A stretch of DNA of 7,998 nt from an uncultured bacterium (GTDB taxonomy: Bacteria > Patescibacteriota > Minisyncoccia > SW-4-49-11): contig CAJXTH010000030.1 in NCBI GenBank assembly GCA_913060955.1, positions 1-7,998 on the forward strand. The letters are read 5' to 3'. The notes under the pieces are model-generated. The model worked only from the letters and a program-made list of their open reading frames with translations. It searched no databases and was not told where the DNA came from. The position numbers were made by a program, and so were the translations under genes. Positions within the stretch are counted from its first letter, which is position 1. Every line of letters starts with the position of its first letter. Below are positions 1-4,973 of the stretch, piece by piece.

Positions 1-540
1 TTCGGGTTCGTCAGTTCGTTCGATAATTCTTCGAGAAGAGAAGTCCTGGAGATCATATACAGAAATCCCATCTTGATCAGCATAAAAAACTTCTTGTCCC
101 AGTGGGAAATAATCGACGGCTGGCATCATGAATTCCCAGTAGTTTGCAGATGTAACACTGGCAATGTAGGGCTCCTCAAACCGAATGATAGCTGGAGTTT
201 CTCCTGCTTGATTGATATCGGGAAAAGCAATCCGTTGTACTTGAGTTTCAGCTTGGTCTTGAGCTTTCGTTGCATACAGCCAAGTATCAAAGGGAAGTTC
301 TGCTTCAAGTCCGGTAGCCTCTGGGCCAGACTCGGTGATTCGAATTGTCTCTTCAGACGGAAATAGCGGTGGTGCCGATTCTATTTCTTCTCGGTTGGGA
401 AGATTTGGATCTTCAACAAGGTTTCTGACTTCCGGCTCATCGGATTGGTTGGTTTCTGAATCGTACACCCAGGCTCCAATTCCCATCACGAGGATGACCG
501 CACCAAATAGAACGAGTGGAATAAATCGTTGAAATTTCAT
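1..540 (-). CDS. Membrane-anchored extracytoplasmic protein, possibly beta-propeller (partial, 3' end outside window)
   Basis: The frame is open from an ATG at 540-538 to the window edge, giving 180 codons with no stop, so only the N-terminal part is seen. The protein starts MKFQRFIPLVLFGAVILVMG: a short basic N-terminus, then one hydrophobic segment at about residues 7-24. There is no cysteine after the segment, so it looks like a signal anchor rather than a lipoprotein. Residues about 27-75 are rich in Asp, Glu and Pro and look like a flexible linker outside the membrane. From about residue 140 the text (YFPLGQEVFYADQDGISVYD) resembles one blade of a TolB/WD40-like propeller, where a strand is followed by a DG turn and an xVYDL strand. 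The propeller reading is inference from one blade. No catalytic motif is visible and I do not recognise the family. The start has no Shine-Dalgarno sequence. It is divergent from idi across 65 bp. Confidence 0.75.
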   Translation of the reverse strand, partial: MKFQRFIPLVLFGAVILVMGIGAWVYDSETNQSDEPEVRNLVEDPNLPNREEIESAPPLFPSEETIRITESGPEATGLEAELPFDTWLYATKAQDQAETQVQRIAFPDINQAGETPAIIRFEEPYIASVTSANYWEFMMPAVDYFPLGQEVFYADQDGISVYDLQDFSSRRIIERTDEPE

Positions 541-570
541 GGATTGGTGTTAGCTTCTTGACTCTATGGT

Positions 571-599
571 ATCATAATATTGACATCTATTAAAGCCAA
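571..599 (-). promoter_or_regulatory. Candidate sigma70-type promoter for the left-edge membrane protein gene
   Basis: On the minus strand TTGGCT (599-594, 4 of 6 matches to the -35 consensus) is followed after exactly 17 bp by TATGAT (576-571, 5 of 6 matches to the -10 consensus). Transcription would begin near 564, leaving a leader of about 25 nt before the ATG at 540. The site lies in the 65 bp divergent spacer, so it overlaps any idi promoter. On the other strand the best pair is much weaker: TTAGCT at 550-555 and CATAAT at 573-578, also 17 bp apart. Assigned by eye from spacing and match only. Confidence 0.4.
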
Positions 600-605
600 A
601 AATCC

Positions 606-1148
606 ATGCAAGAAGAGTACGTAGTCTTGGTAAACGACCAGGATGAACCTATTGGAACAATGAAAAAATCTGAAGTACACACCTTGGAGACTCCACTTCA
701 CCAGGCCTTTTCGTTATTCATTTTTCGGCCATCTGACAAAAAGTTTCTGATTCAGCAACGTTGGTCGGGGAAAAAGACCTGGCCACTTGTCTGGTCCAAC
801 AGTTGTTGTGGACATCCACTTCCTGGAGAGTCTCGTCTGGATGCAGCCAAGCGCCGAGCAGAATACGAGCTGGGGATCAAAGAATTCGATCAATTAGAAG
901 AAGCCGCTCCATATCGCTACCGGTTTGAACGAGATGGAGTAGTAGAACACGAAATTTGCCCAGTATTTTTTGGAGTGACCGAGTCGGATGTAGAGCCACA
1001 TCCAGAAGAAGTAGAGTCATTTGAATGGCTCACGTGGGATGAATTTAAAGAGCTTGCCTTTGCCGATGACACGACATTCTCAGAATGGTGTAAAGAGGAA
1101 CTTCAGCTGCTGGAGCAAACGGAAGTCTTTCAGGAGTTTATGAGGTAG
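606..1148 (+). CDS. idi: Isopentenyl-diphosphate delta-isomerase, type I (Nudix fold)
   Basis: This enzyme interconverts isopentenyl and dimethylallyl diphosphate, the two C5 precursors of isoprenoids, in the cytoplasm. At 180 residues it is about the same length as E. coli Idi (182) and aligns from the first residue (MQEEYVVLVNDQDEPIGT). The catalytic cysteine is in NSCCGHP (Cys68, matching E. coli Cys67) and the catalytic glutamate is Glu116 in EHEICPVF. Metal ligands His25, His32, His70, Glu114 and Glu116 are all present. The Nudix box (74-91, GESRLDAAKRRAEYELGI) is degenerate in the same way as in E. coli Idi, with Ala in place of the first conserved Glu. The ATG at 606 has no Shine-Dalgarno sequence but gives the family-typical N-terminus. 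It is the only plus-strand gene here and no other isoprenoid gene is adjacent, so its pathway partners must lie elsewhere or substrate must be acquired. Identification is strong from active-site and overall similarity. Confidence 0.95.
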   Translation: MQEEYVVLVNDQDEPIGTMKKSEVHTLETPLHQAFSLFIFRPSDKKFLIQQRWSGKKTWPLVWSNSCCGHPLPGESRLDAAKRRAEYELGIKEFDQLEEAAPYRYRFERDGVVEHEICPVFFGVTESDVEPHPEEVESFEWLTWDEFKELAFADDTTFSEWCKEELQLLEQTEVFQEFMR

Positions 1149-1163
1149 AGGCATCATTTTGGT

Positions 1164-1186
1164 GGCGACACGGAGGTCGCCGCTAC
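1164..1186 (-). repeat. REP-like palindrome, family A, copy 1 (GTAG-headed hairpin)
   Basis: Read on the minus strand, the element begins with GTAG (1186-1183), then one C and a perfect 6 bp stem GGCGAC/GTCGCC around the loop CTCCGT. A GTAG tetranucleotide at the foot of an imperfect hairpin is the hallmark of REP elements recognised by RAYT (TnpA-REP) transposases. A 25 bp segment (1162-1186) recurs at 4934-4958 with two mismatches. It lies just past the idi stop. There is no U-run after the stem, so it is not a standard terminator. Confidence 0.6.
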
Positions 1187-1205
1187 GAAATGGGACGGAA
1201 GCCTA

Positions 1206-1295
1206 TGTCATTCCCAACTTTTTAACTCCCGAAGGGATGTGATTGGGAATCTTGTACATTTACCGCGAGATTCCCGATCGGTGTCGGGAATGACA
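1206..1295. repeat. Composite palindromic repeat, family B: two inverted units with 10 bp terminal inverted repeats
   Basis: The ends TGTCATTCCC (1206-1215) and GGGAATGACA (1286-1295) are perfect inverted repeats. Inside are two stem-loops. Unit 1 on the plus strand has ATTCCCAA (1210-1217) pairing with TTGGGAAT (1243-1250), with a smaller TCCC-GAA-GGGA hairpin at 1227-1237. Unit 2, in the opposite orientation, has ATTCCCGA (1270-1277) pairing with TCGGGAAT (1284-1291) over a 6 nt loop. Each unit has the form GTCATTCCC-stem-loop-GGGAATCT. The arrangement is like the bipartite BIME and the ATTCCC-N-GGGAAT dRS3 repeats of Neisseria, although relatedness is not shown. The element lies between the convergent ends of idi and the CorC gene and could also stop transcription from both sides. 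Confidence 0.6.
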
Positions 1296-1328
1296 AGAAT
1301 CCGATTCAACAATGTGATGAACACAAGC

Positions 1329-2336
1329 TTAATCCTCTTGGATTTCGCGCATGTCTACTACTTCGTCGGTTTCGTCTACAATTTCTCCGACGAGTTCTTC
1401 TAATACGTCTTCTAGAGTGACAAGTCCGCTGGTTCCTCCGAAGTCGTCTTCAACAATCGCGATGTGGACACGTCGTTTTTGGAACATGACCAGAAGGGAG
1501 TCAACTCGAGTAGTTTCTTTCAGGTGAACGATTTCGTTCATGATTTTGGATGCTTTTTGAGAACCTTTTCCTTCGGAAAGCTCTTCAAGAGCCTCTCGGA
1601 GTAAAATGAATCCTTGGATGTCATCGTAGTCCTCAAAGAAGACTGGTAGTCGACTGTGGTGGGACTCGTAGAGGATCTCTTTTTGTTCATCCAGGCTGAG
1701 GTTCCCGTCGATGGCATCAATATTTACTCGAGGGGTCATAATGTCTCGGGCGTTTTTGTCGTTGAGGCGGAAGACGTTGTTGATAATTTGCTGTTCGTCT
1801 CGCTCAATGGATTGGGTTTTGATTCCTTGTTCGATCAGAGATTTGATTTCTTCTTCGGATACGTAGGTTTGGGTTCGCGATCCAAAGATAGCGAAGTTGA
1901 TTTTGTTTAATACAAAAAGAATTGGGGTAAAGAACCAGGAGATTTGTTGGATATATGGAGCTACAGTAAGGCCGTAACTTTCTGCGTGTCGTTCTCCAAA
2001 GTTTTTGGGGATAATTTCTCCAAATAAAATAACTAAAAAGGTAAGTGTTCCTGAAAAGATTCCCAGGTAGAGCTCGTTTCCTTGGAGAAGTTCTGCTGCC
2101 AGGATACCAGCATAGATAGTACCAACAATGTTAAAGAGATTGTTGAGGATAACAATGGTTCCAACGCTCGAGCTGATGTTTGTTTTGACTTTCAGAAGAG
2201 ATCCCGCTCGCTTGACACCCTCTTTTTTGAGGGCTTTGACTCTGTTGGTAGATATCGAGAAAAGTGCGGCCTCGGAACTACTACAGAACGCGGATCCGAG
2301 GAGGAGAATGAATATTGCCGTGATGAGTGGAATCAT
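1329..2336 (-). CDS. DUF21 / CBS-pair membrane protein of the CorC/CNNM (HlyC/CorC) family, without C-terminal domain
   Basis: This is an integral membrane protein of the family linked to magnesium and cobalt efflux or homeostasis. The DUF21 membrane domain spans about residues 1-155: hydrophobic stretches at about 2-18, 58-82, 90-110 and 126-150, the family-typical start with SEAALFSIS at 21-29, and a GEIIPK motif at 106-111. Two cytosolic CBS repeats follow at about 197-250 (starting DIMTPR) and 262-318 (GGTSGLVTLEDVLEELVGEI), which usually bind adenine nucleotides. The protein ends 17 residues after that at 335 residues. The roughly 80-residue CorC/HlyC domain that ends many homologues (usually 420-440 residues) is missing, and no continuation is seen in the repeat-filled DNA downstream. 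I chose the ATG at 2336. A TTG six codons upstream (2354) is possible but adds GHSHI before the first membrane segment and has no better ribosome site. Transported ion not determinable. Confidence 0.88.
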   Translation of the reverse strand: MIPLITAIFILLLGSAFCSSSEAALFSISTNRVKALKKEGVKRAGSLLKVKTNISSSVGTIVILNNLFNIVGTIYAGILAAELLQGNELYLGIFSGTLTFLVILFGEIIPKNFGERHAESYGLTVAPYIQQISWFFTPILFVLNKINFAIFGSRTQTYVSEEEIKSLIEQGIKTQSIERDEQQIINNVFRLNDKNARDIMTPRVNIDAIDGNLSLDEQKEILYESHHSRLPVFFEDYDDIQGFILLREALEELSEGKGSQKASKIMNEIVHLKETTRVDSLLVMFQKRRVHIAIVEDDFGGTSGLVTLEDVLEELVGEIVDETDEVVDMREIQED

Positions 2337-2377
2337 AATGTGGGAGTGTCCCAAATCTTCGTTAGTTTATTAGCCCA

Positions 2378-2406
2378 ATTGTAGCTTAGATTTTGAGATC
2401 TGTCTA
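2378..2406 (-). promoter_or_regulatory. Candidate sigma70-type promoter for the CorC-family gene
   Basis: On the minus strand TAGACA (2406-2401) and TACAAT (2383-2378) each match the sigma70 consensus at 5 of 6 positions and are separated by exactly 17 bp. The predicted start near 2371 gives a leader of about 35 nt to the ATG at 2336. The -35 hexamer overlaps the femAB stop codon (TAG at 2406-2404), so the CorC-family gene may have its own promoter while also receiving read-through from the femAB operon. No terminator hairpin is visible in this 67 bp gap. Confidence 0.45.
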
Positions 2407-3393
2407 TGACCGGAGTTTGGTGTAAAGCCGGTATAGGAGATATAATGCGGGGTTTGCAACAATTGCTCGAGTATCGGGATATGAGACGCTAAATCCACCG
2501 AATCCACGTTTGAACTTGGTGAGTCCCGACCAGGAGGATTTGGTGTCGGAGGTTCCCCAGAAGTCGTACGATTGTTTCTTGGTCTTGATCGCGTGCGAAA
2601 TGCCCTCCCATTGCAGAAGGTAGGGAGCCATGAGATTTCGTTTTTGGTTGCTGGATCCTCCATGAAGATAAATCGTCTCATCGATTGTATCGAGCATCAT
2701 GTTGGCGGCAAGAGGCGTTCCTTCGTGTTCGGCAATCATCAGATAGGGAGTGAAATTCTCGGTCTGGGTAGTAAGAATTGTGAGGTAATGGTCTCGGCTG
2801 TGGATATGAAAGCCTCCTCGATCGGCTGTTCCAGCTAAAATAGTGTGAAAGGCATCAAAGGCGGCTGCCAAATCGGGATGGTCGGGTAGATAGGTGGTAA
2901 CCTGAACTCCTTTTTTCCGGGCAAGGTTTACGTTGTAGCGAGTCTTGCTCTTCATATCTGCCAAGACGTCCTCTTCAGGTTGGGTAGTGTCAATTTTGTG
3001 GGTCTGATGGGGGATGCGTTCTTTGGCGCAGGGGCTGGTAAATGAGGTTAGGAGGTCCTGGTGTTCTTGACTCATAAGATCAGGCTCGATCATGGCAAAG
3101 CTCGCAGCATGCTTTTGACACAGATCTTTGATTTCCTGGGCAAATCGGTGAAGATGTTTTGGTTCGCAGCCGTCTAGGATAATTGGTCCTCGGGGGATAT
3201 ACAGCTGATTTCCAAGTCGACCCAATGGGTAAACATAGACTGCGCTATAGACCATGGGACTCCCGTCTTGCTCTACGATAAACCGGTAAGAAGGAATGCC
3301 TTCTTTGGCGGTTACTTCAATCCATCCTCGAGATTGGTAGGATGTCTTGGCAAATGGTACGGTTTCATGGCGTTCTAAATAGCGGACGTTCAT
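2404..3393 (-). CDS. FemAB-family peptidoglycan bridge aminoacyltransferase
   Basis: FemA/FemB/FemX-type enzymes use aminoacyl-tRNA to add amino acids to the peptidoglycan stem peptide, forming the cross-bridge. They act on lipid-linked precursor at the inner face of the membrane. At 329 residues the protein is slightly smaller than staphylococcal FemA (about 420) and appears to lack its long coiled-coil arm. Two GNAT-like lobes can be seen: residues about 1-145, and about 146-329 beginning with the family motif MKSKTRYNVNLARKKGV (147-163). The C-terminal signature YDFWGTSDTK (276-285) with KFKRGFGG (293-300) is also typical. The short basic segment between the lobes cannot form the FemA coiled coil. 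The ATG at 3393 overlaps the pfkB stop as ATGA, implying translational coupling. The amino acid donor and acceptor cannot be read from sequence, and some FemAB relatives modify other targets. Confidence 0.85.
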   Translation of the reverse strand: MNVRYLERHETVPFAKTSYQSRGWIEVTAKEGIPSYRFIVEQDGSPMVYSAVYVYPLGRLGNQLYIPRGPIILDGCEPKHLHRFAQEIKDLCQKHAASFAMIEPDLMSQEHQDLLTSFTSPCAKERIPHQTHKIDTTQPEEDVLADMKSKTRYNVNLARKKGVQVTTYLPDHPDLAAAFDAFHTILAGTADRGGFHIHSRDHYLTILTTQTENFTPYLMIAEHEGTPLAANMMLDTIDETIYLHGGSSNQKRNLMAPYLLQWEGISHAIKTKKQSYDFWGTSDTKSSWSGLTKFKRGFGGFSVSYPDTRAIVANPALYLLYRLYTKLRS

Positions 3394-4367
3394 ACGGTCT
3401 CTACAGTTAAGTCGATGTCTTTGAGGATTCGGTCCATGGCCACATCTGATAGCAGTCCGTGGGTTGATCCCGTCTCTCGGATGACCGATCCGGAGTTTGC
3501 GATCCCGTATTGCAAGGCTACGTCGAGAGATTTCCCGGACAAGTAGGCTGACATGAATCCAGAAGCAAAAGCGTCTCCTGCTCCTGTGGTCTCAGCAATT
3601 GGTCCAGACTGGGGAAGTGGCCGAAGGTATTGAAGCGAATGTTCTACTCCAACGTAGGCACCATGTACTCCGTCGGTAAGTGCCACAATCTCTACTCCTT
3701 TGGTAAGAAGTTCTTGGATCAGGTGGGGAATATGTTCTTCGTCTCGTTTTCCGGTAATAGCCTGGGCTTCTTCTTTGTTTACAAAAAGAATTTTTACTTG
3801 AGGAAGGATCTTTTGAATCATTCCAATTTTGTGCTTCATAAAGTAGGACCCTGGGTTAAACGCAAGACTCAAATGGTGCTCTTTGACGTGACTGAGTACT
3901 TGCTGAACCAGGGAATCACATCCAATTCCCATGGAGGTCAAGTATATGCAGTTGGTTCGGGGAATGGGAGGAAGTTTGTAGGTACGTTCTGCGTGATATG
4001 AGAGCACAGTTCGCTCTCCTTTGATAGAAAGAATTGTCGATGAGTTGGTGTGCTCGTCAGTTGTCCGGGTGATGTAATCAGTGGTGATTCCCTGTCCATG
4101 AAGATGGGAGAGGATGGTCTCGGAGTCTTGATCGGTCCCGAGATTGGCAATAATTGCTACAGATTGTCCGAGATTATGCATTCCAACGGCGACGTTGCAG
4201 GCGTTTCCTCCCACACTTTCGATAACTTCTTGGACAGGAAGTTTTTGACCAAGTTCGAGCACCATGTCAAAGTTCCCCGGATTGGTATCCGAGGGGCGGA
4301 TTGTTACATCTGATAGCTTCAAAAAGCGATCAAGGGCAATATCTCCGATGGTGACACAATCGTACAT
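3390..4367 (-). CDS. PfkB-family carbohydrate/nucleoside kinase (ribokinase fold)
   Basis: A cytoplasmic kinase of the ribokinase/PfkB superfamily that transfers the gamma phosphate of ATP to a hydroxymethyl group of a sugar or nucleoside. At 325 residues it is full length. The N-terminal GD at 8-9 and the first PfkB signature (VGGNACNVAVGMHNLG, 52-67) form the substrate side. NPGS (171-174) and NKEE (197-200) are the usual central motifs. The second signature ETTGAGDAFASGF (259-271) contains the anion hole GAGD (262-265) with the catalytic base Asp265. Substrate is uncertain: the layout is compatible with ribokinase, fructokinase or adenosine-kinase subgroups and I see no residue pattern that decides. 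The ATG at 4367 lies 5 bp after the tsaE stop, and its own TGA overlaps the femAB start. It is the middle gene of a tight operon. Nothing in the neighbours points to one sugar pathway. Confidence 0.88.
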   Translation of the reverse strand: MYDCVTIGDIALDRFLKLSDVTIRPSDTNPGNFDMVLELGQKLPVQEVIESVGGNACNVAVGMHNLGQSVAIIANLGTDQDSETILSHLHGQGITTDYITRTTDEHTNSSTILSIKGERTVLSYHAERTYKLPPIPRTNCIYLTSMGIGCDSLVQQVLSHVKEHHLSLAFNPGSYFMKHKIGMIQKILPQVKILFVNKEEAQAITGKRDEEHIPHLIQELLTKGVEIVALTDGVHGAYVGVEHSLQYLRPLPQSGPIAETTGAGDAFASGFMSAYLSGKSLDVALQYGIANSGSVIRETGSTHGLLSDVAMDRILKDIDLTVETV

Positions 4368-4372
4368 AGAAC

Positions 4373-4813
4373 TTAGGATTTATAGTGGATAGTAATTTTG
4401 CGACTGGTTTCGTCAATGACCTGGAAGTCTACCAGTGTGTGAGGAAGATCAGTCCAGAATTCTGGGGTTTTGTTGGGCCATTCGACCAGCAGGATAGCGG
4501 TAGGATCTTGGATAATAGCAGGGAGTCCCAATTCTTCTAACTCCCAGGCTTTTTCTATTCGGTACAGATCGAGGTGATGCAAGGTGTGCTGATCTCCCGG
4601 GATCGGATAGGACTTCATGATCACGAAAGTTGGGCTTGTGATATCTTGTTCGATTCCAAGTGCTTTTCCAAAAGCCTGACAAAAGGTTGTTTTTCCTCCG
4701 CCTAAATCTCCTTGGAGTAACACTAATCGAGGGTGCTTGTCTGCTACAATTTCTTGTGCAAGAGTGGCGGCAACCTGAGCTGTTTGGGCAAGCGTTCGAG
4801 TGGTGTGAGTCAT
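4373..4813 (-). CDS. tsaE: TsaE, tRNA N6-threonylcarbamoyladenosine (t6A37) biosynthesis ATPase
   Basis: TsaE is the P-loop ATPase that works with TsaB and TsaD to transfer threonylcarbamoyl to A37 of ANN-decoding tRNAs. It turns over the TsaBD complex after each catalytic cycle. The protein is 146 residues, normal for the family. The Walker A motif is GDLGGGKTTF (35-44), with Gly where Ala is usual (GDLGAGKT). Further family motifs are SPTFVIMKSY (60-69), HHLDLYR (79-85) with the conserved Asp82, and VEWPNK (110-115) with Glu111 and Trp112. I prefer the ATG at 4813. A TTG at 4822 would add three residues and has no Shine-Dalgarno sequence. It is the first gene of the operon with pfkB and femAB, and follows a repeat-filled 160 bp spacer after the double motor gene. 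tsaB and tsaD are not in the window. Confidence 0.95.
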   Translation of the reverse strand: MTHTTRTLAQTAQVAATLAQEIVADKHPRLVLLQGDLGGGKTTFCQAFGKALGIEQDITSPTFVIMKSYPIPGDQHTLHHLDLYRIEKAWELEELGLPAIIQDPTAILLVEWPNKTPEFWTDLPHTLVDFQVIDETSRKITIHYKS

Positions 4814-4835
4814 ATCAATCAAATCTATTGAACCT

Positions 4836-4844
4836 ATTTTAGCA
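4836..4844 (-). promoter_or_regulatory. Candidate extended -10 promoter for the tsaE-pfkB-femAB operon
   Basis: On the minus strand TGC followed by TAAAAT (4844-4836) matches an extended -10 element, TGn plus 5 of 6 positions of TATAAT. There is no good -35 hexamer at the usual 16-18 bp; TTGGCC is present but about 4 bp too far upstream. An extended -10 can do without a -35. Transcription would begin near 4829, leaving only about 16 nt before the tsaE ATG at 4813. Confidence 0.4.
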
Positions 4845-4876
4845 TATTTGCGAGCTGGGAGTGGCCAAATTGTATA

Positions 4877-4902
4877 TCATTCCGGCCTCCGAGCCGGAAT
4901 CT
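4877..4902 (+). repeat. Palindromic repeat, family B, single unit
   Basis: An uninterrupted 8 bp inverted repeat, ATTCCGGC (4879-4886) and GCCGGAAT (4893-4900), surrounds the loop CTCCGA. Flanks TC on the left and CT on the right give the form TCATTCC-stem-loop-GGAATCT, the same as the two units at 1206-1295, with CCGGC in place of CCCGA in the stem. There is no U-run after it in either direction, so a role as an intrinsic terminator for the upstream motor gene is not supported by sequence. Confidence 0.55.
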
Positions 4903-4910
4903 TGATGACT

Positions 4911-4932
4911 GGAACGGCAAGCGTTCCGCTAC
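4911..4932 (-). repeat. REP-like palindrome, family A, copy 2 (GTAG-headed hairpin)
   Basis: On the minus strand GTAG (4932-4929) plus C is followed by the perfect 6 bp stem GGAACG/CGTTCC around the loop CTTGC. Head, spacer and stem length match copy 1 although the stem sequence itself differs. This shows conservation of structure with covariation rather than simple sequence duplication. Confidence 0.55.
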
Positions 4933-4933
4933 A

Positions 4934-4958
4934 ATGGCCACACGGAGGTCTCCGCTAC
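4934..4958 (-). repeat. REP-like palindrome, family A, copy 3 (degenerate stem)
   Basis: This 25 bp copy matches 1162-1186 at 23 positions and keeps the GTAG head (4958-4955 on the minus strand) and the CTCCGT core. The two substitutions fall in opposite arms at unpaired positions, so the 6 bp stem of copy 1 is broken; a short CGGA/TCCG hairpin with a GACC loop is possible instead. It sits 2 bp from copy 2 in the same orientation and ends 15 bp before the motor-gene stop codon. Confidence 0.55.
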
Positions 4959-4973
4959 GGGACCGGTATGTTA

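Noticed and set aside
73..366. 97-codon plus-strand frame in the left-edge region
   Set aside because: The minus strand is open across the whole 1-540 interval with a credible signal anchor, so that frame is preferred and this one is a shadow.
2337..2354. TTG start at 2354 for the CorC-family gene (341 residues)
   Set aside because: The ATG at 2336 gives the usual DUF21 N-terminus and neither start has a Shine-Dalgarno sequence; ATG is the simpler choice.
3390..3393. UGA read as glycine (genetic code 25)
   Set aside because: The pfkB frame ends in TGA overlapping a conserved femAB start, and glycine in all genes is written with GGN codons at conserved motifs, so the standard code fits.
4877..4958. 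Intrinsic terminator for the motor gene
   Set aside because: The hairpins are good but none is followed by a U-run on the minus strand; they recur elsewhere and fit repeats better.
1162..4958. CRISPR array
   Set aside because: The few copies are irregularly spaced, palindromic and split between two intergenic regions, with no regular spacers and no cas genes.
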